Source of the DNA: Spisula solida
Taxonomy: Eukaryota; Mollusca; Bivalvia; Venerida; Mactridae
Reading direction: 5' to 3'
DNA length: 64,000 nucleotides
Assembly: GCA_947247005.1 (NCBI GenBank)
Contig: OX365954.1
Coordinates: forward strand, 2,186,001-2,250,000
A model generated the notes under the pieces. That model had not been told where the DNA came from. It did not search any database and saw only the letters and a program-made list of their open reading frames with translations. Of this stretch, positions 41,628 through 55,726 are shown piece after piece; the first letter of the stretch is position 1, and each line of letters starts with the position of its first letter. Position numbers and translations under genes: made by a program.

Positions 41628-43140
41628 ACTTACACTTTCTAACGGAGCTGAGAGTGAGAAACGTATCGGGATTACCACCTTGTTTTAAATTTAAAGACCC
41701 ACTTAATAAAATGAGTAAACATATCATTAAGACTTTTCCCATACACGAAGTTCTATGATGGATGAAAACCATGTAATTCTATTTATAACCTAACTACTGT
41801 ATAATGAGATTAAATTCGTTCCACATATTCTCCGGTGTATTATATAACACAGTATATTGCGGCTCTAACGAAATTAACATCGATTTTGATTCACTTTAAA
41901 TGAAATAACATGACATTTAGAGGCAGGAAGTCGGTACCAAAATATGTCAAGTTTTACGCACAAATTTTAAAATGGGTCCTTTTTTGGATCATAAAGTCAT
42001 TTGACAAGCATGTACATTTTGTATGTCGTATGTCTATGTCAAAGTCAAACTACAAAGTTAACTGATATTGTACATGATGTACACACATTCATATTTTTTA
42101 TGGACTTATAATTGAAATGTCATTGTGGTTAATGTCAACGGGCTGTTAGTAAACATGTATGGGTTGTACAACTGTATATGATTTGTGTGTTTGTCATGTA
42201 CATATATATAATGTACAGCTAACACCAGATTGACAGGACAATGGTGTTTCGTGAAAGCCATTGACCTCAATGCTGGACCATGGCATTAGCTATAATGGAC
42301 AGTTAGTGTGCGAGGGATACGCAGTTAGTGCTTGTCATGGTCTGGCTACAGGTGTTATGCAGTTAGTGCCTGTCGTGCTCATGATGCAGGTGTTATACTA
42401 GTCAGTATATGACATGGCCAAATCATAGCCATGCCAGTATATATTTTGGACATATGTTACCTCTAAACTGAACGAGGCTGCATATTGCTGTAAATAGTAA
42501 ATGGCAAAGTCTTGACATCTGTAGTTTAGGTTAATTGGTTCAGTTTCGTAAAAGCAAATGCGTGTGACTAACATGCATGCCGACTGTATCATTGTAATAC
42601 ATGTGTAAGTAAGTCATATGTAGCATTATGCCGTGCATGCACGGGTCCAGACTCTTGGCCTAGAAACATGTATTAAATTTTATATAAAACTAGTAACCAC
42701 ATGTTTGTCAATATTCTACGCGGTCCGGGCCCACGTCCACCCCCTCTCCTCTGGGGTTCGGTATGACCCCTATGGGATGATCTGTTTCCTGAAAAATGAC
42801 GATTATGCCTCCAGAAGGTCAGAACTATTATAAATAGTTTAATCAGCAAATAATGAAATACATAATCGTGTGAAATTAGAACGGCCATGAATATTAAGAG
42901 ACAAATCTTAATCGATATAAAATTATTCTACAAGTTCCTCGTTGGTACCAATTACGCTACATAATGGTGTGTTGTGTGTGTGATTGGCGAATAACGCGTA
43001 ATGTCGTAGTTCAATCATCTGTGATAAACATATGTAATTAACTTCTACATCTCCCAACAAATCTGTCTTTGTTGAATCCTATCAGTCGATCGTGCGAAAT
43101 GGCACAGTTTTGTCAATGCTAATAGCGCTAGACAGTCACA
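41628..43140. other. Intergenic, no gene seen
   Basis: AT-rich, with only chance frames. 42290-42400 has a loose local repeat (GCAGTTAGTGC words). The last kilobase leads into the next gene's promoter region. Confidence 0.45.
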
Positions 43141-43203
43141 ACTGATCAACGGTATACAGAGGGATTCCCCAAAACACCTTCGTAAGCTCGTATACCTGTA
43201 CAA

Positions 43204-43211
43204 TGACGTCA
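43204..43211. promoter_or_regulatory. Palindromic CRE (TGACGTCA)
   Basis: A full palindromic cAMP-response element 263 bp upstream of the next gene's ATG. CREB/ATF factors bind this octamer. One octamer can occur by chance, but its position upstream of a first exon makes it a fair candidate. Confidence 0.45.
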
Positions 43212-43473
43212 CTCACACTTCCGTGTGATTCCCTTGTTCAAAGTTTTACCGTCAATCGCTCTGGAGTACACACTTCATGTCAACTGCTACATATCGGATA
43301 CACAAAATAATATCGTGTGTCGACAGCGCGAATTGTGTGTTGTGAGTTTTGGAGAAATAACTGAAAATGCGTTTTTATTGATTTTAGACCGCGGACTTCT
43401 TGATAATCGTACGAGAAATGAAATTCACTGGATTTTACGCAATATGGCGGATATAGTGTGTAAATAAGAGTTT

Positions 43474-43661
43474 ATGATGGGTGAACCAAAATCATCAGCC
43501 CCTCCTCTGGGGTCTATAGGTATTGAGGAATTGTGGTCAATGATTAAGGAAAGGGACAGACTTATTTTGATGCAGTCTCAAAAAATTGAGACCTTAGAGG
43601 GGACAGTTAAACAACTGCGCAACGAAAATGCTGAGTTAAAGCGACTTCAAACTACTGACAG
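43474..43661 (+). CDS. First coding exon, coiled-coil N-terminus (possible cGMP-dependent protein kinase)
   Basis: ATG at 43474 (or the next codon, 43477) opens a 62-codon exon ending at a strong donor (GACAG|GTAAAT). An in-frame TAA at 43465 confirms that the coding sequence starts here. The exon reads MMGEPKSSAPPLGSIG, then a heptad coiled coil (ELWSMIKERDRLILMQSQKI, ETLEGTVKQLRNENAELKRL). Cyclic-GMP-dependent kinases start with a leucine zipper of this size before the cyclic-nucleotide domains, and MG at the second start would suit myristoylation. No further exon is seen in the remaining 20 kb, which fits a long first intron. Other coiled-coil proteins are equally open; the kinase reading rests on length and pattern only. 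Confidence 0.55.
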
Positions 43662-45982
43662 GTAAATGCTTTGATCTCGCCGCTTTAACATGGATGGTTA
43701 ATTAACCTGTGAACATTTTACAGACAAATCGTTTATGGTTGAACACCACTTGTGTCTAATTGTTATTGAATTCGTTGAATATGTGTGTAACAAAATTACA
43801 CGCTGACTGGCTAATTTAGTAGATCTACTAATTAAGCAGAAAATACTGGGCTTATGTATCTATTTAATAAATGTCAAAATCAAGGAGACACTATGTGAAA
43901 CGTGTAGTACTGAAGTAAGACAACATTTCCTGGTGAAGATGGCCATATAAGTGACTGTCACTATCTGTTACATTTAATTATTAATATTTAATTAACACCA
44001 TTCTACTTCATACTTACTGTATAGTGTCTAATTGGTATTTAATTGACATTGTCAAATGTCAGGTGCCCCAATTTATAGTATTCAATGTGCATGAATGTAA
44101 CCCAAATATATCAATACTAAATCTATAAAATGTTACAACTATTCATGTATAGAAATGTACATGTCCCAGTGTGTATTATGTTATTGTATCATTCCTATAG
44201 TGTATATAACTAATCCATCAGAGATCTATAATATTACATGGTCAGTGACATTGCTTTAATATGCCAATAAATGGATCAATTTATGTAAGCACATGTGTAT
44301 ACAATGATTGTTTATAAAATTAAATCTAAATAGTGTTAATGTTTATGAATCAAAATATCAGAGCAAACTGATGCAATACATCTGTCATACCCTCGTGGCG
44401 ATGGATAAAGTCAGGAGTGAGGGTTGAGAGTGATTAATATAAGTTGGAAAAACTTGTTTCACAGTCGGCCTTAGTTTAAATAAATTAGTAAAGTTTTAAC
44501 TTTTTTAAAACACATACACTACACATATACAGTATCGCCATTTCAACCCATATATTGCTAGTTTAGTCACACCCCCTTGTATCTTACTAGTTTTATTACC
44601 ATATTGATCAGACTTGTTCAATAAGGGCACAGGATCCAATATACTAGTTCAGTACAACCTCGTCTGAGCGGCCCTTTGTAGAGGAATAACCTCTGTGTAA
44701 CAACACCTTCAAAATTTCCCAAAGTTGCTATTTACTCTAGAGTTAACCTCTGTAGAACAACAACCTCTAAACAATGACCAATATTTGCAGCTCTATTATG
44801 TTGTAAAAGTGTGGATAACAACACAATAAACGATTTAACTTTAAGTTTTATATATTGTCCAGCTTAAAATTACAATATTGGTACTCCATTAATCCAACAA
44901 TATTTCACAACACACAAAATATTAAAGTCACTCGTAACTAAAGTGTCTAATACTATGGCAATCCAAAGTTATGAGGATAATAAGGTACTCCTTATTATAC
45001 ATGTACATGAAGCTAACTGAAGACAAATATCTGACTAAGTTCATAAAATCTCTCAAAGGGTGTTGCTGTACAGAGGTTGTACTGTACAGGCTTGTACTGT
45101 GTGTGCAGAAATGGTTTGACCAAAATCAGAGGACATGTACTGATGTTGGATGCATGGATCAAGATATTTAAAAAGTTGCCCTATATATTATAATTTATAT
45201 ATATACTAAGTACTAAAGCAGTACGGTAAATGTTACCTGTATATTACAGTATTTTAAAACAAAAGACTTAGTAGCTGACCCCCTTTGGTTTTAAATAGAT
45301 TGTATCACTCTATCTATCATATTTTATCAGGCAATACTTATAATTGACCAAACAACCTTTAACTGGGACATCTGAATTCTAAATATTTTGTTCTAGATTT
45401 TCTTGACATCCTGTCACTTAAAATTACTCTCCATGACTGTTAACTTGGAAAGTTTTAATTAAGCAACGGACAAAGGAACTATTTATACCACCCATACAAG
45501 TTCTTATTTACAATTGTATACAGCAATGACAAACTATTGTGTAGTTTGTGTACCAGACATTGCACAATGTCTGCCCCGTGTTTATCACCCTATGGTCTGA
45601 TACACATAGCAAACATTTCTATTGTTTGTTTGGATTGTCTATATCTTTATCTTGATTGTCACAATCAGTAAATGTGAAAGTCCGTTATATAGCTTCAACA
45701 ATATCGGCTCAACAGGTGAAAGCGAAAGTACATTGTAGCTGAACTTAGTTACCAAATTTAGTTCTCTATTTATAGGCCCAACAATTTTGTGGTTTGATAT
45801 TTTATAGCATCATTTGTTATATAAACTTTGTAGTTATGTTTCATCTTTTTGTTGCCAGAAAATGACAGGTTAAAATCGTAAATTGCAAGGCATTGTGTGA
45901 TTATAGGACTATCCAAATATCAAACCTTTCACATTCTTCTGTGTGTTATATGTAATTCTGTAGATTTGAAAACACGCAGAGG

Positions 45983-46028
45983 GATTGATTGATTGATTGA
46001 TTGATTGATAGATAGATATTGATATTGA

Positions 46029-46093
<65 letters not shown>
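45983..46093. repeat. (GATT)n microsatellite
   Basis: About 25 tetranucleotides with one interruption (GATAGATAGATATTGATATT). Often such runs mark the end of a SINE or LINE. Here a SINE-like stretch follows. Confidence 0.95.
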
Positions 46094-46094
<1 letters not shown>

Positions 46095-46262
46095 CACCTC
46101 CGTGGGTGCTCCGGGTTGGATACTCATTCTGGCAGGTTGAATCAATTCTTCCATGATACGTCATGTGGAGAAGTAATGTCAGTTGCTTGTTGAATTTGGA
46201 ACAACAAGTTAGTACTGGCTGAAAGTTAATGCCAGGAAAACTGGTTAGCCTCATTAACTGAC
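46094..46262. mobile_element. SINE-like tail sharing a 17-bp core with 27772-27788
   Basis: Contains CCAGGAAAACTGGTTAG (46232-46248), identical to the SINE tail at 27772, and AACTGACTGCTG after it. The head is not recognisable as a tRNA. Probably a truncated or different SINE with the same core. Confidence 0.4.
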
Positions 46263-47159
46263 TGCTGTCTATTATTATAACTGAAACATTTAGTTGAAAA
46301 TGATAAAAGCAAAAACAAACATGTAGACTATCTAAGTGCTCTGACAGTCGCTATAATTCAATTTGTTGCCCTTAAAAATGCTGAACTATTATCAAACCCA
46401 TGAGAATATCAATATCATGAACGTTTTTTTGTGTGAATCGTGATGAAGTCATAATATCAAATGTAGCGTGTGGAAGGGCTGACTGTAATCTCAATATATA
46501 CATGTATGATCCCTTGGTACCTTGTAGATAAAAGAGTTGAGTCACCATTATAACTGTGGTAAGACATGTACACCTCTCCCCTGTGTACTCCACTCATTAT
46601 ATTTACAGAATTGAGAACTTTTATGAGTAATTGTGTGCTCTCCCCAATGATGAAAGACAGCAGCATATATTTCATATCAGAATGTATCGATGCATAAACG
46701 AGACTGATACATATCACATGTATGCCAGGTTCAATATTTCTGGAACAGAAATGATAAATATATGACAGTATTTGGATCAGGTTTAATAGGAGGTGAATTA
46801 TCAGCAAACTGTCCAATATGATTACTTTCTCTATTAAAATAGCAGTATAAATCTTCAGGGTTGCTGTTTAGAGTTTTAAACTAAAGTCCTTATTAAATTG
46901 TGTAGAGAAATTATATAGTGGACAGTATTTTGATATGTCAGAATGATTTATATATAAGATATAAATTATGCTGCATATATTTTGATTTGTCTCCCTTGGA
47001 AAAAATTGTACTTCACATTTCGGTTATTTTATCAAGAATTTCCTTGAATAAATTTTTGTTTTAGTAGATGTGGAAAGGGAGAATTTAGATGCAAATTGTA
47101 CTCATTCAACTTTCAATGCAGCTGTATATATAACGCTAATAGAGTTTTTACGCCCCTGT

Positions 47160-47440
47160 ATTGATAGATCGGGAGGCATATAATGGATCACCTGTCCATC
47201 GGATCTGTTTGTTCATCCGTCCCTGGTTAACCCAAATTGACAGTTTCTTCTAGCCTTATTATGGCTTGCTAGTTGCTACAAAGCTTTCATACTTGCATGG
47301 ATTACCATCATTATGCCCTTACATTGTCCAAGCCATATAACACTATCCAACATTTTTACAGAATAATGGCCCCTGATTGACTTAGCTTTTTATGGACATT
47401 AGGCTTCCATGGGGGCATAAGCGTTTATTGAACGCAGTCA
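47160..47440 (-). repeat. Dispersed repeat, relative of 2846-3010
   Basis: Ends in GGGGGCATAAGCGTTTATTG, the inverse of the block at 2846. Includes CATCCGTCCCTGG and AATGGCCCCTGAT. Only the right 200 bp align with the 2846 copy. Confidence 0.6.
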
Positions 47441-50326
47441 TGTTTTCATATAATTTGTTATCTATTTCTGATTTTTGAAGTGGCACATATAGACAGCCAT
47501 GGTTTGAGTATAAGGTTTATAGTCTATAAGAAAATATATGTTATTGTAGATATTCAGGATTTATATTTTCATATTACCAGCAATTGGTATAGTACGGAGA
47601 ATTTGACATGACTCACAACCTTCTATTAGCATAATTTAATAGCTGCAGATATATTGTTTATATTTATAATCCCTGTTGTATGTTTTCATAAGAGGAGAAG
47701 ACACTCAATGTGTAACACCAACACAAATTAATTAAAAGGACCGATTTTTCATGATATATGCCTGCGGAAATTTATATATTCAACAGTTGAACCTCATAAT
47801 ATATCCATGCATAAAGGTCAGGATCATGTAAAATTCTCCATTCTATAGCTTGGTAAAACTAAATGCAGGTGACATTCCTGAGGGTGAATATACTAGCAGT
47901 TTCCATCATCTTGTCTAACTTATATGGATAGCCTGGCAATTTTAGTAGCATCACAATTAATTATTTAATATTATGCTGCTGTGGTCAGTAATAAATTATA
48001 CTCGGCTGCCGTTAATCGAAAGAACACGTTGAGAGTTTGAAGTTTTTGTTTTTACATCAGTGGTTATATGTAATCTAAATCATACGTTTAAGTTTTGAAG
48101 AAGAATGTATGAGATCGTTTGTTTGATTACGTAAACTTCAGCAATAATATATCTGCATGTTTTTACATATTATATAAGATTTATTCCTACTTCTATATAC
48201 TTCATGACTACTTGAAAAAGGGATTGAGGGAAGATATTTAAATAAATGATTCCCGATTTCAGTGATACAGTTCAATCAGTGGGTATTATAGAATTTCCTG
48301 CTTTTGAAAGATAAGATGTCTTTATTTCCTCCAAAAGAATTGAAGAGTATAATAAATACATACAAACAAACAAATTACAATAAAAAACATCATATACCTT
48401 ATTATAATAACAAAATAAGCATAATAATATAGTAATGTACATGTATGCAGAATTATAAGACATTTTTAGGCTTTAAATAATGCATAATATTTTTATTACA
48501 TTACCAGCTTAACATATTGCAATAAGAAACATGTATTGCTCCTAAATACAGGAGTTTTAGTGTTTCTTTTGGTAGCCAAATGTTTTATGTTGAGGGCAGT
48601 GAGTACATTGTGCTTATAGATTACAGTGTTTATACATTGTCGGGTAATTCATTCAGAATATGGTTTTTGGCGGAATGTTTCGTACGCCTGTACACAGTAA
48701 ATGCTTTGTGTTGTCTGTTGATCGATTATTAGGTTAATTAGTTGTTAGTGACTGCCAGTAACTTGATGTAAACAAAAGTTGTAATCTAGACATATAATCA
48801 TAAACTCTCTAACACCTTTCCTAATCCCTGACAGGCCAAACAAATATGCATGGTGTATGTGTGGTCATACCGGTTTAATATCAGTAAATGAAACATGGCA
48901 AATAGTTCATTTGTCAATTGTTCCATTTTTCTGTGGAATATGTCCTGTGCTGCAACCCAGATAAATCCTGGAGAGCAGTTGAGAAGACCGCAAAGAACAG
49001 ACTCCGGTGGAGGTCCTTTGTTGTTGCCTTACGTGCCTTTAAGTATCCACTATACAATGTCTATTGCTAAAAGTTGCTAAAAGTGCAGTCTGTGTATTGC
49101 TAAAAGTGCAGTCTGTGTATTGCAAATATGGCAAATGTTTATAACCGTTTTCAAATGTATAAAATTGTGGACCGTATGTAACTGTATATTATGTTTTAAA
49201 TCGTCAGTGTTTAAAAAATTGGTCATTAGAATATGTATGACCTCCCAATTACCTTTTTCTGGCCTAATAGTTTACATTAAAGATTTCTGTAATATCTGAA
49301 TATAGATTATCTGATTGATCTGATTGATCTGTCTAAAGTATGCGGGCAGTTATATGATCTGTCTGAGATATTGGCCAATACATTGAAGTTCGGAAATAAT
49401 CTTGGCAAAAAGAAGGTCTGAAATTGATGGTACTTGAGTAGGGCTTTGTGGTCTGAGACTTGAGTTTTACAATTTCACTTTCAAAGTATTTTGCTTGTTT
49501 GACCTGCATTCAATAATTCTATTAGTATAAGCCTGAGGCTGCTTCCTTAGATTACTTATATTTTGAGAACAAACTTATTCTTTAGTTTGAGAGTTTTCTT
49601 GATCCTCTAGTCAGGCTGTACAAAAATGCATGCAGATAGAAATTTACACATGCACAAATGCACGGAAGTTTTTTTATGATATACTTAGTAATAATTAATG
49701 TTTGATAAATTGCCTGTCAAATTTTAAGTAAATTTTGATAACAAGTTATACAGTTTTGTGATCTTTAAATTGGTTTAAATTATAAATTTCCCCTGCCTAA
49801 ACGTGTGCATAAGTTATTTAAATGCTGGTATCATAATATTTTTTCCCCAAGTTTCACAATGTTACTTGATCATTTAGGAGTTTTTGATGGGGTTGAAGAA
49901 AATTTGAAGCCTAATTTAATAACTGGTGTTTGGGAAACCGAATATATTCACCTCCTTCATGAGGGGTCCCATATAAATAAAAAATAATTTAATAACGCTA
50001 TCATTCGTTTTACTGTACCAGTATATTCTTCTTCGAAACTGCGGCTTTGGCGTCTTCAATCATGCCAGACATAAACTTCACATATAATTTTAGACCACAA
50101 TTTCTGTCTGCAATCGGGACAATCGGTATTATAAAACTTCAACCAGATTTAATTTGAATTAGAATAGGGTTTAAAAATGGATGTGTTAATTCTAAAGATT
50201 AAATTGATTGCTCATAGATGTAAAGTATGACTCAAATTAATCTGGTTTATTATAGTGTGAGTCAATGTCTTGATCAGGATACTTTGTATGTGAGACTGCA
50301 GGTGGTAACAATTGTATGACACCGTT

Positions 50327-50606
50327 AGTGTAGCAATAGACTGACTTTTGGCTACAGGTCCAAGACAAAATTTGTCAACATTGGAAAACAAAAATAGCCA
50401 TAAGTATTTTATTTCTTCAACGATTTCTATGAAATATACGTCACGCTTAGGGGAAATTATTTTCCCCCTTAGATTGGCGTATATTTCATAGAAATGGATG
50501 AAGAAATAAAATACTTATGCCTATAATATAGTTTTCGAAGTGAGGCAAATTTTGTCTTGGATTTGTAGCCTTTAGTGATGTAATAGTCAAATGGTATTGC
50601 TACACT
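50327..50606. mobile_element. 280-bp foldback element
   Basis: Two arms of about 135 bp, roughly 75-80% complementary, with a short centre. The ends AGTGTAGCAATA and TATTGCTACACT are exact inverses. Shared inner words are ATAAGTATTTTATTTCTTCA and TTTCTATGAAATATACG. No target duplication is clear. The RNA would fold into a long hairpin. Confidence 0.8.
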
Positions 50607-53195
50607 GAGTCTATAGGCTGAAAAATTGTATGACATTATGTAGAACTTAAAATAATTTATTTAATCAATTAATTCTATGTTCAAATTAGATTGTTCAAGT
50701 AATAATGAAAAGTTTAAAATTTACTTTTGAATTTATGATCACAGTTCTAAAAGCTTAGGGCTATTCAATAAATTTTATGTCACTTATTAAAATATTTGTA
50801 CATATGTTATTTGTATGATTTATTGTCTAAATGTGAAATATTTATATAAAATTTAAAATCTTTATAATTTTGTTATTTAATTGGTTTTAAATAAAAAATC
50901 ATGGACAGTAGAATTATTGAAAAGAAAATTGTGGACAACTTCATTTTTGGTTGCCAAGACTTAGTTGGGGTATATTTAGGGAAACCAGGGGTCTGTTGCC
51001 TCAGCAAAGTGCTACCGAGTGCCTTTATTCAGTTACTTCCCATTCAATAAAATATAGAAGGCATGGATTACCTCCCATTGAAATCACTAAGTTACATGCT
51101 GTGCACCTATGTGAACGGCCTTCAGGATTGTTATGTTAAATGTTAATAAGTATTATACTCCCAGCATGTGCCACTGTATACAGTATTTAATATTTATTGT
51201 TGTGGAATGGTGAAAATATCTCTTGTTCAAAAACAGTATCACACCCACGCCATTGTCATGGAATTCTATAATTGTTCATGTATAAATAGTTTTCTTTGAA
51301 TGTCTAAGCTTCATATAATGTATGAAACATTCAGAAATACTGAAATGCCAGAATGATAAGTGCCAGGAGTCAATAAACCTAAATTTATGATAAAACCATG
51401 ACTGTATTATGTAAACTTTTAATAAAATTGATGATTAATTATTTAAATATGAAAAATACCGCCAGTCCTATTATGTAATCATATCAACTATGCAATATTA
51501 TATCTTTAAAGTTAGTGGTTTATATAAAACTACCCACTGTCACATTAAAATTTTGATCTGTCAAGTATAGTTTAGGAGTGTTTACAAATCAGCTGACCCA
51601 GTGTTTACAAACCAGCTGACCGACCAACTGTCAGACTGACCTTAAGTAAGATCAGTGAATTACATACTTGTTGTTAAAATTATGCAAAGATTACATTCTA
51701 CAAGTGGTTACTTAGTGATAAAGTTTCAATGTGTTGAAATAAGGAATCTAGACTTTGCCATTGAAAACGATAGAAAGTCTCAAATTTGAACGAAAATATT
51801 TTGGTATCTAAGTTATTTAAGTCAATAATGATAATGTTTAGAACAATGGTAAATAGAGTTAATTGGTCTGCTTTTTGTAAACTGCTGGTTGTAGGGGCTG
51901 CTATCAGGTACACCTGCTGGTATAGGTAGATAAATGGAGGTTATTGCCACTGTTGCCCTGATTATAATATACAGCAAACCAAATTGTTGTGATGGCTTCC
52001 TGAGTGATACTGCCAATGGCTATAATGAATGTTGCTGGTCAAAACTGTGGAATTTTGTATATTTTTGTTCACTGGACTACGGAATCCTGTTAGTGCCATG
52101 TCATATAACATCCATAGTCGCAAGACCCAAATGCAAAACAACCCGATGCAACAACGCGATATAAGACAATGCAATACTGCAAACAACATATTGCATCATC
52201 GTCCGTCATATTGTATTGTCACCTGTTGTATCCGGTTGTCGTTCCTCATGTTGTATTGTAGTGTGTCGTATCCCATTGCCATGCATCAGGTTGTTTTTTT
52301 TGGGGGGGGAGACGGACGATAATGAGTGACAATTTTTTGGCATTAACAGGGTTCCATTCTATACTGACCTATTTTATAGGATATATTTCTGTAGCCTACA
52401 ATTCTGAGGTTTTCTAAAGATTTTGTTTCAGAATGGCTATAATTATAACTAATTGTCTGGGATGGAACCAGCTACCTTTATCCGGGCTTTCTGTGTCTGC
52501 TAGCTAGATGCTACCCCGTATAGTAGTAGTCCCTCAGACAGACCACAGCTTAGTTCTTCAAGTATGAAACAATGATCATGTAACTAATTACATGCGCTAA
52601 TTATGAAGAAGTTTGCGTATGGATAAATTGTGTAATGTTTTCGCACATAAATTTACATGTACATTGATCGTGGTCTAGATATTTTACACAAGTAGTTGAC
52701 CACGTTTTTGCTGATTCAAGCTCATTACATAATGTGCCTATACACAGTAAGCTTGTTAATTAGAGTATAGAACACACCATCAGTATCAAGATGACAAGTA
52801 ATTGTCTCTGGTACCTAGCCGGGGAAAACATGACAATATGATAGAATAGATAGCAATACTAATGTCATACATAATTAATACTGTATTACACTCGGTCTGC
52901 TTACTGAGGCTTCATGTATGCTTCTTAAACACCTCACTCTGAGAGCTGATGTGACAATGTATTTAAAATAGCACATGACTTCAACATGTGATGTGAGATA
53001 AATGACAATACATGATCAGGGGAGGTATTCAGTATTGATCCTACTTGACTTAAGGATAAGGACAACAAATCAGATCATATTAAACTCTTGGTCAGTAACA
53101 GCTTAGGCAATGATGATTGGCTATCCCTATAAATTCCAGGAATAAAGAGTAGGCTGGTGAGTTGTCTCCTTTAATTAAACATAGGGTCTGTATAG

Positions 53196-53286
53196 ACAGA
53201 CTATCTGGACAGCTGCACCATGGCTTCCTTGATATGCCACACAGACTATCTGGACAGCTGCACCATCAGGCTTCCTTGATATGCCA
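53196..53286. repeat. 45-bp tandem duplication
   Basis: ACAGACTATCTGGACAGCTG at 53196 and 53241. Both copies continue with CACCAT and GGCTTCCTTGATATGCCAC; the second has a 2-base insertion. Confidence 0.88.
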
Positions 53287-54494
53287 CTCCTGTTGTAACA
53301 TCCTCTGAAGAAGGCCTTGGTCTTAACCAATGCAAAATATACATGAACAGCTCAAGAACTAATTCTTGGAATGATCTGAGGTACAAAAGTACATGAAATG
53401 CTCCTAAACATAACCTGAACAGTTTAGAAACATTTTAAGAAAATGTGAAATGAACCAAAACTGTAGGAACAATCGGTCTGGGTCAGGCACATTACTCGTA
53501 ATTGTTGTAACTCACTCGGAGTTTGAGTAGGGTACTGACCCAGAAATTTAATGAACTTTTAATGATTGTATGATTGCAATACATGTATTTACTGCTCTGA
53601 CTCTATATGTGCTAATAATTGTCACTCCATCATTATAATCGTGGTTTATTAATACTAATGTGAAGTCAGACTGACAAGCATCACCAGGGGCTTTATTTCT
53701 GACAGGATGGAATAATTACAATATTTATTCTAATCTGCTTTGATTGACAGTGATTTTATACCTGAGAAAACATGCAGTTAATTCATGACTTTATTGATGT
53801 ATGCTTAGTTATTAATGAGTACCAGTTTTTTATCGATATTTAAAGTTAAGATCTTAAAGTGATGTACTTTTAAACTTTCACTTTAAATTATAACGCCATC
53901 AAATTGCTCTCATGATATAGTAACAGTCCCCATGGCATTTCCTTCACTTTCTCAGCATTGCGACCTTAGGTCTAGTGAAATAATGAAATAAATATCATAG
54001 CAACTCATGATAACTTCATTAAAGAAAAAAAACTTTGAGACTTTCACCGTGGCATGAATAATGTATAGCATTGTATGCATGTAATATATAACTAAGTTCA
54101 CAAATGTTTTAACTCTTAAGCGTTAGATTATGATGTTAAACCTGTTTTACGCCTCAGCTACATCTCGCAGGATGTGAACAAACTGTAAAGATAAATGTTG
54201 GGATTATGTCAGCCCATTAAATCATACAGTATGGTGCATTTTCAACTAAATATTTGTATAGTTGTATTTTTTTGTGAACACACCTTGTCAAGATTTAATC
54301 CTAAGACTTGATCACATTGTAAAATACTGGCTGTTTCTAGATGTTATCTGTTAAAGATTCTCAAGGTCAAGTTTCATGCGCCATATGCGGAAATAGTAAT
54401 AATCTGGAGACATATTGTATAAACATTAAAGAGGGATTTTAGGGGATAGGTATAGAAACGGGCTTTATATAGTAATGAAATATATCAATCTCTC

Positions 54495-54843
54495 GTTTTA
54501 ACACTGTGGGTTGGGCAGGTCATATATAATGTTCTTCCATGATGAACCGATCCGGCGGGTTTTAACACTGGGTTGGGCAGGTTATAATGTTCTTCCATGA
54601 TGAACCGATCCGGCGGGTTTTAACACTGTGGGTTGGGCAGGTTATAATGTTCTTCCATGATGAACCGATCCGGCGGGTTTTAACACTGTGGGTTGGGCAG
54701 GTTATAATGTTCTTCCATGATGAACCGATCCGGCGGGTTTTAACACTGTGGGTTGGGCAGGTTATAATGTTCTTCCCTGATGAACCAATCCGGCGGGTTT
54801 TAACACTGTCGGTTGGGCAGGTTATAATGTTCTTCCATGATAG
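54495..54843. repeat. 60-bp minisatellite, about 6 copies
   Basis: Unit with GGGTTTTAACACTGTGGGTT, GGGCAGGTTATAATG and TTCTTCCATGATGAACCGAT. The first copy has CATATATAAT and the second lacks GTG. As 60 is a multiple of three, open frames of about 100 codons arise on both strands. I do not take them as genes. Confidence 0.95.
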
Positions 54844-55726
54844 TGGTCTAACATGGTCATCATCCTCCACTTATGGAGAAGATGTCATCTGAGCACTATA
54901 ATAGCAAAAATAGTAACATGGTCGCCTGGACGGTCCTTGTCCACCATCCATCGTTCACAAATTGACTTGTAAACATTTTAAGAGTAATTCCTCATCTTGA
55001 ACTTCGCTTAATCTTTTTGAAACATCATGCTACTATAACAATATTTATCTGGACCAGATCTTGACTGGCTCACCTCAGAGGTCCAATAAATACGGTTAGG
55101 ATATATAAACCTTACTCAATGTAACAAATTGCATTCTATTCAGCCGAGTGCTAATATGGCCAATATGGCCCTCAGGTTAACTGAACAATCCTTGGTTACT
55201 ATACTTACTTTTAAACAGCTTTATCTATATAATTTAAATACTTGTATGGTCACACATAAGTGAAGTTGTCAGCATAGTTTAAGACCAGTTATCAGTTATC
55301 ATTCTATCAAATTCATATGTGATGATATATTATCAATCTTATTATGATATTTTCATCTTATCATGCCCCTCAAAAAGTTCAACCACTTAAAAAGTTGATT
55401 ATACTGTGAGTTGTTTACAAAAAGTTTGAGCAAATGTTTCAAAGTGCAATGATCATAATTTACTAAATTTAGTATGGCTGTTCCAGGATGTAAATGGCCT
55501 TGCAAGTTTAATGAAACAAATATTGGCTAGTGATAATGATATATATAAGGCTGTATATAGGTCGCCCAAAATTTATGATGTGTGAAATACTATATTTACC
55601 TAAAATACTACAAATGTTCTCATTATTAACTATAAATTAAGTATACACTTTATGATCAAACCAAATATGCATACAAGAAACATGTTTTGAACACAATGGT
55701 TAAAAGCAAATTTATTTTTGTGCTCC

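Noticed and set aside
43225..43467. 80-codon frame just upstream of the coiled-coil exon
   Set aside because: In frame with the exon but ended by TAA nine bases before its ATG, and it has no upstream ATG. More likely 5' UTR.
52450..52560. tRNA-like stretch on the minus strand (GGTTCCATCCC)
   Set aside because: Only a B-box-like word. The A box is poor and no cloverleaf can be drawn.
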